A DNA stretch of 28,733 nucleotides from Rhodospirillales bacterium (GTDB lineage Bacteria > Pseudomonadota > Alphaproteobacteria > CACIAM-22H2). Made by a program: the position numbers and the translations under genes. A model generated the notes under the pieces. It had not been told where the DNA came from. It was given only the letters and a program-made list of their open reading frames with translations, and searched no databases. The first letter of the stretch is position 1, and every line of letters starts with the position of its first letter. Positions 1 to 7,096 of this stretch are shown here, piece by piece. The stretch is taken from positions 1 to 28,733 of the forward strand of contig JACQAF010000110.1 of assembly GCA_016195145.1 (NCBI GenBank), given 5' to 3'.

Positions 1-600
1 GCGCGCCGCTTTCTCCCACTCGGCTTCGTTCGGTAGACGCCATGCGTTGCCGGGCGCGCGCGCGAGCCACGCGGCATAGGCCGCCGCATCGCCTTGCGAG
101 ACAAGCACGACCGGATGATCCTCACGGCCCGTTGGCGGCCTGCCGCCGTTCCATGCATATCGCCGCGTGCGGGCATAGGGGTGGATCAGGCGGTAGGACA
201 GCCAGGTCTTTTCGTCGACATCCGGCGCGGGATGCCCGGTCGCGGCGACAAAGGCGGCGTATTGCCGGTTGGTGACCGGGGTGCGGGCAATTGCAAAAGC
301 GTCGAGAACTATTGCGGTGCGCGGCGGTTCGTTGTCGTACCAGCCCTGCTGCCGGGTGGCGCTGTGACCGTAAGCGACTTCATCGAGGCGATAGGCGGCT
401 TCGCGCTCGGCGGCATCCGATCCGGCGATAAAAGGTCCCGCTGGAATCGGCACGGTCTCGGGCGCCGCCGGCGACGATTCGGCCGCCGCCGGCAGGCTGG
501 CAAGAACCGGCAGAAATGCCGCTCCGACCAGGAGATTTCGCCGGCCGATCGGCGGCCCAAGACACCCGGAATCGCGCCGGAATGTAAGGTTTTTGTCCAT
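1..600 (-). CDS. Formylglycine-generating-enzyme (FGE/SUMF1-like) family protein, N-terminal part, exported
   Basis: Reading the minus strand from an ATG at 600 gives an uninterrupted 200-codon frame that runs off the left edge of the window, so the C-terminus is missing. Residues 20-41 look like a Tat signal (GRRNLLVGAAF followed by a hydrophobic stretch and an Ala-rich cleavage region). From about residue 50 the protein matches the FGE-sulfatase fold: VPIPAGPFIAGSD start, the conserved 'TPVTNRQYAAFV' block, 'DHPVVLVSQGDAAAYAAW' and 'WRLPNEAEWEKAAR'. Family members oxidise a cysteine to formylglycine in sulfatases or carry out other oxidative chemistry (EgtB/PvdO relatives). The catalytic cysteines lie in the missing part, so the activity cannot be assigned. 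It is divergent from the tRNA and kinase cassette. Confidence 0.88.
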   Translation of the reverse strand, partial: MDKNLTFRRDSGCLGPPIGRRNLLVGAAFLPVLASLPAAAESSPAAPETVPIPAGPFIAGSDAAEREAAYRLDEVAYGHSATRQQGWYDNEPPRTAIVLDAFAIARTPVTNRQYAAFVAATGHPAPDVDEKTWLSYRLIHPYARTRRYAWNGGRPPTGREDHPVVLVSQGDAAAYAAWLARAPGNAWRLPNEAEWEKAAR

Positions 601-671
601 CGGCCCCGATTGTGCCCGATCCGGCCGCCGCGGCGGATCAACAAGGGTTGATCGGCCCCATTTTACGCCCC

Positions 672-700
672 TTGCGGCCCGGGCGGGTTGCGATTAGGTT
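672..700 (+). promoter_or_regulatory. Possible sigma70-type promoter of tRNA-Thr
   Basis: TTGCGG (672-677) and TAGGTT (695-700) are separated by 17 bases and lie about 17 bases upstream of the mature tRNA 5' end. Matches to consensus are partial (3 of 6 for each box), so this is only a plausible candidate. Confidence 0.3.
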
Positions 701-717
701 CTCGTCCGCAAGCCCGG

Positions 718-792
718 GCCGGCGTAGCTCAGGGGTAGAGCAGCGCATTCGTAATGCGCGGGTCGGGGGTTCAATTCCCTCCGCCGGCACCA
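718..792 (+). tRNA. tRNA-Thr (anticodon CGU), CCA encoded
   Basis: A full cloverleaf can be drawn: acceptor stem GCCGGCG (718-724) with CGCCGGC (782-788), D stem GCTC/GAGC (727-730, 738-741), anticodon stem GCGCA/TGCGC (743-747, 755-759) with loop TTCGTAA, T stem GGGGG/CCCTC (765-769, 777-781, one G-U pair) with loop TTCAATT, discriminator A789 and encoded CCA 790-792. The anticodon is CGT (750-752), reading ACG threonine codons, which suits a high-GC genome. I saw no copy of its 3' end elsewhere in the window that would mark an integrated element. Confidence 0.96.
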
Positions 793-880
793 TCGCTTTC
801 CGCACCATCGGTCACATCTCGCGTCGCGACGTTTCAGCCGCCCGGTTCCGGGGGTTGCCCGCTTGAGGTAGGGTAGCGCG

Positions 881-2077
881 ATGGATTGGCGTAAAAATCG
901 CAACCCGCAGGTGCCGGCGGCGCTACGCAGCGATGTCAGCCTGCATATCCTCGGCGACGAGGCGGTCCTGTTCGACGGCGCGCGCCAACTCCTCTACGCC
1001 GCCAATACCGTCGCCGCGTTCATCTGGTGCCGTCTTGAAGATAGGCTGTCGCCGGCCGACATCGCCGCCGATGTGGCGACGACATTCTCCCTGCCGCGCC
1101 CCACGGCCGATATTTATGTCGCTGACAGTCTCGCCGCCTGGCGCGACCTGGGACTGATCGACAGCGCGCCGCCCGCGCCGTGGCGCCCGCCGTCGCCTAC
1201 CGCCATACAGCGCCGAACGGTCGCCGTGCCGCCGCCGTATTCGGTTTCGAGCTACCGGATTCTCGATACGACGGTCGCGCTGCATTTCGGCGATCGCGAA
1301 CTGGCCGGGCTGATCGAACCTTTGCTTGCGCATCTCGCCGCGCCCGCGGCAACGACGCCGGCGGCGGCGTTCGATCTGTTCCGTGCTGGGACGCGGATCG
1401 TTCTCGCCGTCGACGGGAGCAGGATCGACGACGGGCCCGATATCGGCCATGCGGCGTGGATGACTATGATGCATCTCGCCGATATTGCGCTCGAACGCGA
1501 CGGGGCGTTTTGCGCCTTTCATGCCGGCGCGGTGGTTCGTCACGGTCGCTGCCTGTTGCTGCCGGGCGAGTCGGGATACGGAAAAAGTACGTTGGTCGCG
1601 GCCCTCATCCATTCGGGATTTCAGCTGGCCGGCGACGACACGATCATCCTCGCCGGAGACAGCCTTGATGTTCGACCGCTGCCGTTGCCGCCTTGCATCA
1701 AGGAAGGCGCGTGGGCCGCCCTGACGCCGTTCGTGCCCGGCATCGGCGCGGCGACGGTGCATAGCCGCCCGGATGGCCGGCGGCTCGACTACCTACCGGT
1801 GCCGCCTATGGCCCGGCTGGCCGATCCGGCGGCGGGCGTGCCGGTCGGCTGGATTGTTTTCCCGCGTTATGTGGCGGGCGCTGCGACGCAGTTCGCACCT
1901 TTGGGCAAACTCGCTGCGCTGCAACGGCTGATGCCCGATTTTTTCCCCGCCGCCTTGCCGCTGACCCGCGACCAGGTCGAGCGGCTGGCGCGGTGGATCG
2001 AGGGCATCGAATGTTTCGATCTGCGCCATTCGTCGCTGACCGAAGGGGTCGCGCGGTTGCGCGCGTTGTCGCCGTGA
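881..2077 (+). CDS. PqqD-like domain fused to HprK-related kinase
   Basis: 398 aa. Residues about 17-95 form a PqqD-like domain (the peptide-binding chaperone fold of RiPP systems), with the typical 'LHILGDEAVLFDGARQLLYAAN' opening, a 'LSPADIAADVA' helix and an 'AAWRDLGLI' ending. Residues about 120-395 resemble the C-terminal domain of HPr kinase, with a P-loop GESGYGKST at 229-237 and GDD at 251-253. No PTS HPr protein is encoded nearby. HprK-like kinases of this kind phosphorylate serine in precursor peptides in some lasso-peptide clusters, so a peptide substrate is the likeliest reading; that is inference. The stop overlaps the GTG start of the nucleotidyltransferase (GTGA at 2074-2077), indicating translational coupling. 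Confidence 0.9.
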   Translation: MDWRKNRNPQVPAALRSDVSLHILGDEAVLFDGARQLLYAANTVAAFIWCRLEDRLSPADIAADVATTFSLPRPTADIYVADSLAAWRDLGLIDSAPPAPWRPPSPTAIQRRTVAVPPPYSVSSYRILDTTVALHFGDRELAGLIEPLLAHLAAPAATTPAAAFDLFRAGTRIVLAVDGSRIDDGPDIGHAAWMTMMHLADIALERDGAFCAFHAGAVVRHGRCLLLPGESGYGKSTLVAALIHSGFQLAGDDTIILAGDSLDVRPLPLPPCIKEGAWAALTPFVPGIGAATVHSRPDGRRLDYLPVPPMARLADPAAGVPVGWIVFPRYVAGAATQFAPLGKLAALQRLMPDFFPAALPLTRDQVERLARWIEGIECFDLRHSSLTEGVARLRALSP

Positions 2078-3177
2078 GGGAGCCGCCGCGACCCGTACGC
2101 TTGCTGGCCGACGCGCTGCGCCTCGATGCTCCCCGAAACCCCCGGCCCTTGCCCGGCGAAGACGAATGGCCGGCGGTCGTCGATCTTGCCAACCGGCATT
2201 TTCTCGCCCCCGCGCTCTATGTTGCGTTGGCGGCAACCGAACGGCTCGATGCTCTGCCGGCGGAGCTACGCACATATCTGGCGATGCTCCATCGCGCCAA
2301 TGTCGAGCGCAACCGGGTCTTGCACGCCCAGGCGGCTGACCTTGCAGCGGCGTTCGCCGCGGCTGCGGTTGACCTCATGCTGCTCAAAGGCGGAGCCGAT
2401 CAGTTCGATCCCGCCCATGCCGATCCGGGCGCGCGCATGGTCGCCGATCTCGACCTGATGGTTGCCGAAGGCGCAGTGGCGGCGAGCGTTTCGGTGCTTG
2501 AGCAATTCGGCTATGCGATGACGTTGCGCCATCGGCCTGGCGCGCATGCCTATGCCGATTTCACGCGCCCCGGCGCGCCGGCGACGGTCGATCTGCATGT
2601 TGCGGCGATCGACAGCCAGCAGTTCCTACCGGCGGCGGAAATGCGTGCGCGGGCCGCATGGGTTGCGGCAGGCGAGGCGCGCCTTCTGCTTCCCTCGCGG
2701 CGCGATCGGTTGCTGCACAATCTGCTGCACGCCCAGTTTCAGAGCGAGGATTTCGCGTGGCAGCGGCTCAGCCTGCGCGACATCCACGATTTCTCGGTCA
2801 TGGCGGGCGCCTTCGCCGTTGTGGCCGATTGGTCGGGGATTGCCGCATGTTTTGCGCAATGCAGGGGAATACCGGCCTTCGAATCGTATCTTCTCGCCGC
2901 CGAGGATCTGTTCGGCCTGTCCTGGCCGCTCGCGACACCGCCAACGGCGGCGGCGGCGAAACATTACGATCGATGCCTTCGACGAATGCACAGGCCGTTT
3001 CTCGCGCGGTTGGGTGCGCCGCTCGGGAATCTGCGCGCCGAATATGCTGCGCACCGGATGGATGCGTTGTACGGAGCGCAGACGGGACTCTTGCGCCGTC
3101 GCTTCCGGCACACGCTGAATTATCTACGCCTAAAGCGGCCGCAGGAGGTCGTCCGCTGGCTGCTTAAGCTTCGCTGA
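2074..3177 (+). CDS. Nucleotidyltransferase family protein (NTP_transf_5-like)
   Basis: 367 aa if started at GTG 2074, chosen because it overlaps the kinase stop as GTGA; an ATG at 1993 in the same frame would overlap the kinase by 85 bases. The core shows the NTP_transf_5 signature: 'LMLLKGGADQF' followed by an Arg and the metal-binding 'MVADLDLMV' with the DxD-type acidic pair, then 'TVDLHV' and the His-rich helix 'DRLLHNLLHAQFQ'. Proteins of this family are repeatedly found with HprK-like kinases and PqqD proteins in peptide-modification clusters (for example the PadeN type in paeninodin-like lasso clusters). The transferred nucleotide and acceptor are unknown; the neighbouring 70-aa peptide is a candidate acceptor. 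Confidence 0.86.
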   Translation: MREPPRPVRLLADALRLDAPRNPRPLPGEDEWPAVVDLANRHFLAPALYVALAATERLDALPAELRTYLAMLHRANVERNRVLHAQAADLAAAFAAAAVDLMLLKGGADQFDPAHADPGARMVADLDLMVAEGAVAASVSVLEQFGYAMTLRHRPGAHAYADFTRPGAPATVDLHVAAIDSQQFLPAAEMRARAAWVAAGEARLLLPSRRDRLLHNLLHAQFQSEDFAWQRLSLRDIHDFSVMAGAFAVVADWSGIAACFAQCRGIPAFESYLLAAEDLFGLSWPLATPPTAAAAKHYDRCLRRMHRPFLARLGAPLGNLRAEYAAHRMDALYGAQTGLLRRRFRHTLNYLRLKRPQEVVRWLLKLR

Positions 3178-3218
3178 AGACGACGCAGTTGGCTTTCTTA
3201 GCCCCGCCGACCAGATGG

Positions 3219-3431
3219 TCAGTTGCGCGGCGGGCCGCTACTGCGTGGCGATTTTGGCCGTGATTTTGGCCCGGAGCGCGATTTCGCGCTGGCGTAGTTC
3301 TTGTCTGCGGCCGCCAGCATCAAAACCACTGCTGGTGGCGTGACCACGGCAAACTTCCCGCAAGCAGCCAAGAAGCGCCGTCGCGCCTCGATATTCGCGT
3401 TCGTCTTCGCGGATGGTGTATTGTCAGTCAT
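3219..3431 (-). CDS. Small Tat/hydrophobic-leader peptide, candidate substrate of the kinase cassette
   Basis: 70 aa, preceded by a strong GGAAGGA ribosome site (3436-3442, four bases from the ATG). Three parts are visible: a polar N-terminus (1-16), a twin-arginine-like hydrophobic segment (RRRFLAACGKFAVVTPPAVV, 17-36, extending to about 42), and a basic tail (43-70) made almost entirely of Ser, Pro, Lys, Arg and Gly with six serines from residue 51. I recall short alphaproteobacterial proteins with the same RRxFLxxCGKFAxVTPPA core and variable low-complexity tails, but could not check this. It is convergent with the nucleotidyltransferase (41-base gap). The serine-rich tail suits phosphorylation by the HprK-like kinase; this is inference. 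Confidence 0.75.
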   Translation of the reverse strand: MTDNTPSAKTNANIEARRRFLAACGKFAVVTPPAVVLMLAAADKNYASAKSRSGPKSRPKSPRSSGPPRN

Positions 3432-3553
3432 CGCTTCCTTCCGCGTTATTTACACCGAGTGATTTTCGCACGATCCGGCAGATGAGGCAACCCACAGAAA
3501 TATACGCCGAATCGGCACTGGACGGCGCGGACGGTAGCCCGGTATATGAAGGC

Positions 3554-4537
3554 ATGATCGACAGAATTACGCTTACGCATCTGGAGGATGCGGCGCGCCG
3601 CATTCATGCGGTTTTGCCGCCGACAGCGCAATATTGCTGGCCGCTCCTGTCGACGCGGGGTGGCGCGGAAATCTGGGTCAAGCACGAAAACCATACGCCG
3701 GTCGGCGCTTTCAAGGTGCGCGGCGGCGTTCTTTATATGAGCGAGCTCAAATCGGCGCGGCCCGGGCTTACCGGCGTTATTGCAGCAACGCGCGGCAATC
3801 ACGGCCAGAGTGTTGCGTTCGCCGCCGGTCGGGTTAGCATGACCGCAACCGTCGTCGTGCCGCACGGCAACAGCGCCGAGAAAAATGCGGCGATGCGTGT
3901 GTTGGGTGCTGTATTGATCGAGCATGGATCGGATTTTCAGGAAGCGTATGAATACGCCCGCCGGCTGGCGGCGGAAAAGAATCTGCATTTCGTCGATAGT
4001 TTTCATGCCGATCTGGTGCGCGGCGTCGGCACTTATGCGCTCGAGCTTTTTCGTGCGGGACCCAACTTCGATCGCGTTTACGTGCCGATCGGAATGGGGT
4101 CGGGGATCTGCGGCGCGATGGCGGCGCGCGATGCGCTGGGCTTAAGGACGGAGATTGTCGGCGTCGTCGCCGAAGGCGCGCCGTGCTATGCGCTGTCGTT
4201 TGCGGCGGGGAAGCCGGTGAGCACCAATGCCGCCGATACCTTCGCCGACGGGCTCGCGTGTCGCGTTCCGAATTCGGCGGCGCTCGACGCCATGCTGAAG
4301 GGCGTGGCGCGGGTGGTAACGGTGTCGGATGCGGAAATCGGCGCCGCGATGCGCGCCTATTTTGCCGATACCCATAACGTCGTCGAAGGGGCCGGGGCGG
4401 CGCCGCTCGCCGCCGCGCTTCAGGAACGCCGGATTAATGCCGGCCGGCGGATCGGCGTGATTGCTTCGGGCGGCAACATCGACCGCGATCTTTTCGTTTC
4501 GATTCTCCGGCAGGACCAGCCTGAGGCGGCGAAATGA
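3554..4537 (+). CDS. PLP-dependent threonine/serine dehydratase
   Basis: 327 aa from ATG 3554. In-frame ATGs at 3413 and 3482 exist, but family members begin at the 'MIDRITLTHLEDAARRI' block, and 3413 would overlap the peptide gene on the other strand. Fold type II PLP enzyme: the PLP lysine is K54 in GAFKVRGG, followed by 'TRGNHGQSVAFAA', a glycine-rich phosphate-binding GMGSGICG and the C-terminal SGGNID. There is no ACT regulatory domain, so it resembles catabolic dehydratases, which deaminate L-threonine to 2-oxobutanoate and/or serine to pyruvate. Serine racemase or hydroxyaspartate dehydratase activities cannot be excluded. Its stop overlaps the alaX start (ATGA). Confidence 0.9.
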   Translation: MIDRITLTHLEDAARRIHAVLPPTAQYCWPLLSTRGGAEIWVKHENHTPVGAFKVRGGVLYMSELKSARPGLTGVIAATRGNHGQSVAFAAGRVSMTATVVVPHGNSAEKNAAMRVLGAVLIEHGSDFQEAYEYARRLAAEKNLHFVDSFHADLVRGVGTYALELFRAGPNFDRVYVPIGMGSGICGAMAARDALGLRTEIVGVVAEGAPCYALSFAAGKPVSTNAADTFADGLACRVPNSAALDAMLKGVARVVTVSDAEIGAAMRAYFADTHNVVEGAGAAPLAAALQERRINAGRRIGVIASGGNIDRDLFVSILRQDQPEAAK

Positions 4538-5244
4538 CCGAAGAGCTTTTCCGGCAGGATGCCTATCTCAAGATCTGCGAGGCGACCGTCATCGGCGTCG
4601 ATGCGGCCGGCATCCGTCTCGACCGCACGGTCTTCTATCCGATGGGCGGCGGGCAGCCGGGCGATATCGGCGTCCTGCGGCGGGTCGACGGAACCGCGAT
4701 CGCCATCGCCGATGCCCGCAAGGGCTCAGCGCCCGGCGAGATTCTGCACGTTCCGGCCGCTGGCCAGCCAATGCCGACAGTCGGCGAGAAGGTCAACGCC
4801 GAGATCGACTGGCCGCGCCGCTATCGCCACATGCGCATGCATACCTGTCTGCACCTGTTGTGCGCGGCGGTGCCGGCGGGCGTTACCGGCGGGCAAATCG
4901 GCGAGGCCCGCAGCCGGCTCGATTTCGACGTCGGCGACATGACGCTGGATAAGGAAAAGATTGCCGCGGAACTCAACCGCCTGATCGCGGCGAATCACCC
5001 GGCGGCGGCGCGCTGGATCACCGACCAAGAGCTCGCCGCGACGCCCGATCTGGTTCGCACCATGTCGGTCAAGCCGCCCAGCGGCTGGGGCAAAGTGCGC
5101 TTGCTCGATATCGCCGGGGTCGATCTTCAGCCCTGCGGCGGCACGCATGTGCAGGCCACCGGCGAGATCGGCCCGGTCACGGTCGAGAAGATCGAGAACA
5201 AGGGCAAGCGCAATCGCCGGGTCGTGGTGGCGCTCGCCGGCTAG
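4534..5244 (+). CDS. alaX: Alanyl-tRNA editing protein (AlaX type, AlaX-M-like)
   Basis: 236 aa. A free-standing homologue of the AlaRS editing domain that hydrolyses mischarged Ser-tRNA(Ala), and in some members Gly-tRNA(Ala). The N-terminal beta-barrel block 'FYPMGGGQPGDIG' is present, which marks the longer AlaX-M class. The zinc motif HTCLH is at H103/H107 and the second zinc half CGGTH at C201-H205, so the site is complete. The four-base overlap with the upstream dehydratase implies co-translation; pairing an enzyme that may consume serine with one that clears Ser-tRNA(Ala) makes sense but is inference. It ends convergently with the DUF1194 gene, sharing bases 5241-5244. Confidence 0.93.
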   Translation: MTEELFRQDAYLKICEATVIGVDAAGIRLDRTVFYPMGGGQPGDIGVLRRVDGTAIAIADARKGSAPGEILHVPAAGQPMPTVGEKVNAEIDWPRRYRHMRMHTCLHLLCAAVPAGVTGGQIGEARSRLDFDVGDMTLDKEKIAAELNRLIAANHPAAARWITDQELAATPDLVRTMSVKPPSGWGKVRLLDIAGVDLQPCGGTHVQATGEIGPVTVEKIENKGKRNRRVVVALAG

Positions 5245-6020
5245 GGCGTTGCCGCGCCGCCCACGGCGGCAAGAAGGTCGGCGGCGTAGCGCTCGTCGCT
5301 GGCGATTTCGCGGATCAGCTTATTGAGGATGGCGGCGGCGAAGGACGTGAAGTCCTCGGCGGCGATGACGAAGGCGCCGGGGCCGCCGACCACGAACTCC
5401 CTGAAATACTCGTCGAGTCCGCCGACCTCGTTGAGGATCGGCAGGCCGTTGATCGTAATGCCGCTGGCGACCGCCTCGTCGCGCGCCTGCTCGGGCCGGC
5501 GGCCGATATTATTGATCCCGTCGCCGGAAATGTCGATTGTCCGGCGCTGGCTTTCATGCCCGCTGGTGGCGAGCAGCCGGCGGCTCCCATCTATGGCGCC
5601 ACTCAACGATGTGCCGCCGCCGAACAGGGTGCGCGGCGCGGCGCGCAGACGGTCGGCGAAGTCGGCCGCCGCCTCGGGCCCGTCGATCAGGGTCCAGCCG
5701 ACGACCTGATTCTGGAGCGACGGGCCCGACCATTGCATATAGGTGACGGCGATGGTCCGCCGTGCGCCCGACTGGATCGCCTTCAGAACGGCCGGGTGCC
5801 TGAAAGCGGCCGCATAACCTTCGACTTGGAGCCTGAATTCGTCGTCGTCGATGCTGCGCGAGCAATCGACGGCAAGGACGAGCTGGAGATCGACCGGCGT
5901 TGCGTGCGCGGCACCCGTCGCCATCCCCCACATGAGAATGGCGAGCGCGGTGTGAAATAACTGCCGAATCCCCACTGCCCAGAACGGGCGAGGGCGGGCG
6001 CGGATCAGCCGGGAAAACAT
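5241..6020 (-). CDS. DUF1194 (VWA-like) domain protein, exported
   Basis: 259 aa from ATG 6020, which overlaps the end of the upstream gene by 16 bases. The frame stays open further upstream, but that part is Arg/Pro-rich out-of-frame translation of the neighbour. A hydrophobic stretch at about residues 22-42 ending 'GAAHA' is a likely signal peptide. The body matches DUF1194, with a von Willebrand A-like start 'LVLAVDCSRSIDDDEF' containing the DxSxS MIDAS motif, 'TYMQWSG', 'TSLSGAIDGS', 'IDISGDGINN' and 'FREFVVGGPGAFVIAA'. The function of DUF1194 proteins is not established; metal-dependent protein binding in the periplasm is suggested by the fold. Last gene of a coupled three-gene operon. 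Confidence 0.9.
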   Translation of the reverse strand: MFSRLIRARPRPFWAVGIRQLFHTALAILMWGMATGAAHATPVDLQLVLAVDCSRSIDDDEFRLQVEGYAAAFRHPAVLKAIQSGARRTIAVTYMQWSGPSLQNQVVGWTLIDGPEAAADFADRLRAAPRTLFGGGTSLSGAIDGSRRLLATSGHESQRRTIDISGDGINNIGRRPEQARDEAVASGITINGLPILNEVGGLDEYFREFVVGGPGAFVIAAEDFTSFAAAILNKLIREIASDERYAADLLAAVGGAATP

Positions 6021-6364
6021 TCGCGCCGGATGATCATATGCGCCGGTTCGCGGAGCATGGCTGCCGCCGGGCGGGCGTCGACCGTATCGTTGATGACGAA
6101 GACGAACGAATCGGGGATGGCGCGCGGCGCGCCGTCGCCGTCGACGAGCAACCACTCGAAACGCACGAGCCGCCGTCGCCGGTCGCCCTCGGTTGGGTCG
6201 GGGAGCCGCCAGCCGGCAAGCTCGAGGGCGAGGAACTCGCGCGCAATTTCGGCCTCGAAGGCGCGGTCCAGAACCTGGCCGTGCGCCGATCCGCCCCATA
6301 GCAGCAATCCGGCGAGCGTCAGAACGGCCAGCGGGCGGGTCCGGCAAGGCGAGGCGCCGGTCAT
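6005..6364 (-). CDS. Small secreted protein of unknown function
   Basis: 119 aa. The N-terminus (RTRPLAVLTLAGLLLWGGSAHG, roughly residues 8-29) is a good Sec signal peptide, leaving a mature part of about 90 residues. I do not recognise a family. The mature part has an amphipathic helix-like segment ('FEAEIAREFLALELAGWRL'), a strand-rich middle ('LVRFEWLLVDG', 'SFVFVINDTV') and a C-terminal cysteine in 'RRECFPG'. The start overlaps the MarR stop as ATGA (6361-6364) and the end overlaps the DUF1194 start by 16 bases, so all three genes are translationally coupled. A partner of the DUF1194 protein is the simplest guess. Confidence 0.72.
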   Translation of the reverse strand: MTGASPCRTRPLAVLTLAGLLLWGGSAHGQVLDRAFEAEIAREFLALELAGWRLPDPTEGDRRRRLVRFEWLLVDGDGAPRAIPDSFVFVINDTVDARPAAAMLREPAHMIIRRECFPG

Positions 6365-6858
6365 CGGGAGGGCTTTGGGGCCGGCGTCTCGACGATCCCG
6401 GCCATCAGGCGCAACGCTGCGACGAAGGCCGGACGCATATCTTCCGGTAGCGGCCCAAGGATGCGCGCCTGGGCGCGCTCGACCGCCGGAATCGTGTCGT
6501 GTACTGCCTTGAGGCCGGCCGGCTGGACATAAAGCGTATTGGTCCGCTGGTCGCGGCCGCTGCGCCGGCGGCGGACCAAACCGCGTTTCAGCAGCCGTTC
6601 GAGCATGTCGCCGACGGTTGAGCGGTCAATGCCGGTGACGTCGACAAGATCGGTCTGCGACAGGCCGGGGCGCTGGGCGATGGTAACGAGCAGGGCGAAT
6701 TGCCGCGGCGTCAGGCGACGGGGGCCGACTTCCTCGAAAAAAATCTCGATCGCACGTTGCTGACAGCGCCGCAACAAATGACCCGGAGTGCCGCTCAGCC
6801 GATATTTGGCGATATCCGCATTTGCGTCAGTCGCTGCGTTGCGCCCTTTTCGCTGCAT
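6361..6858 (-). CDS. MarR-family transcriptional regulator
   Basis: 165 aa. Helical dimerisation ends flank a winged helix-turn-helix: 'LTPRQFALLVTIAQRPGLSQ', recognition region 'DLVDVTGIDRSTVGDMLERLL', then the basic wing 'GLVRRRRSGRDQRTNTLYV'. This is the MarR layout, and such regulators commonly sense phenolic ligands and repress divergent catabolic genes. It is transcribed away from the flavin monooxygenase across a 238-base gap that contains a GTATAC-centred imperfect palindrome at about 6991-7004. Control of that divergent gene and of the downstream secreted/DUF1194 pair is inferred from position. A short A/G-rich ribosome site (GGGGGTAAGGA) immediately precedes the ATG. Confidence 0.92.
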   Translation of the reverse strand: MQRKGRNAATDANADIAKYRLSGTPGHLLRRCQQRAIEIFFEEVGPRRLTPRQFALLVTIAQRPGLSQTDLVDVTGIDRSTVGDMLERLLKRGLVRRRRSGRDQRTNTLYVQPAGLKAVHDTIPAVERAQARILGPLPEDMRPAFVAALRLMAGIVETPAPKPSR

Positions 6859-6972
6859 TCCTTACCCCCTGATCCGTCGATTCGGCATGTTAGGAACCAT
6901 ATAACCGCGCGGCGCGCCCGTCTGGCAAGCCGGCTGGGTACGGGCGATGGCGGCCGGTTCGTGCTTGCCTTG

Positions 6973-7004
6973 TTGGGATTGGACGTTTACTCTGTATACG
7001 GATC
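6973..7004 (+). promoter_or_regulatory. Candidate promoter/operator between MarR and monooxygenase genes
   Basis: TTGGGA (6973-6978) and TATACG (6995-7000) are 16 bases apart in the plus direction. The second box lies inside an imperfect palindrome centred on GTATAC (6994-6999; CTGTA/TACGG arms with one mismatch), a typical repressor position. The reverse complement of 6991-7006 resembles 15559-15573 in the other divergent region of this window. Confidence 0.35.
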
Positions 7005-7096
7005 AATTCCTCGCGCGCGTCGTGCCTGCCCCGCATTAAACTGCCGGGGGTTGCAGCGGCCGGCGCGGTGGAGAACGGCAGCCACGGAGGCAGGTT

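Noticed and set aside
612..866. Open frame across the tRNA gene
   Set aside because: It translates the tRNA itself and flanking non-coding sequence.
718..3431. Integrated element with a duplicated tRNA-Thr 3' end
   Set aside because: No second copy of the tRNA 3' end was seen, and no integrase gene is present in the window.
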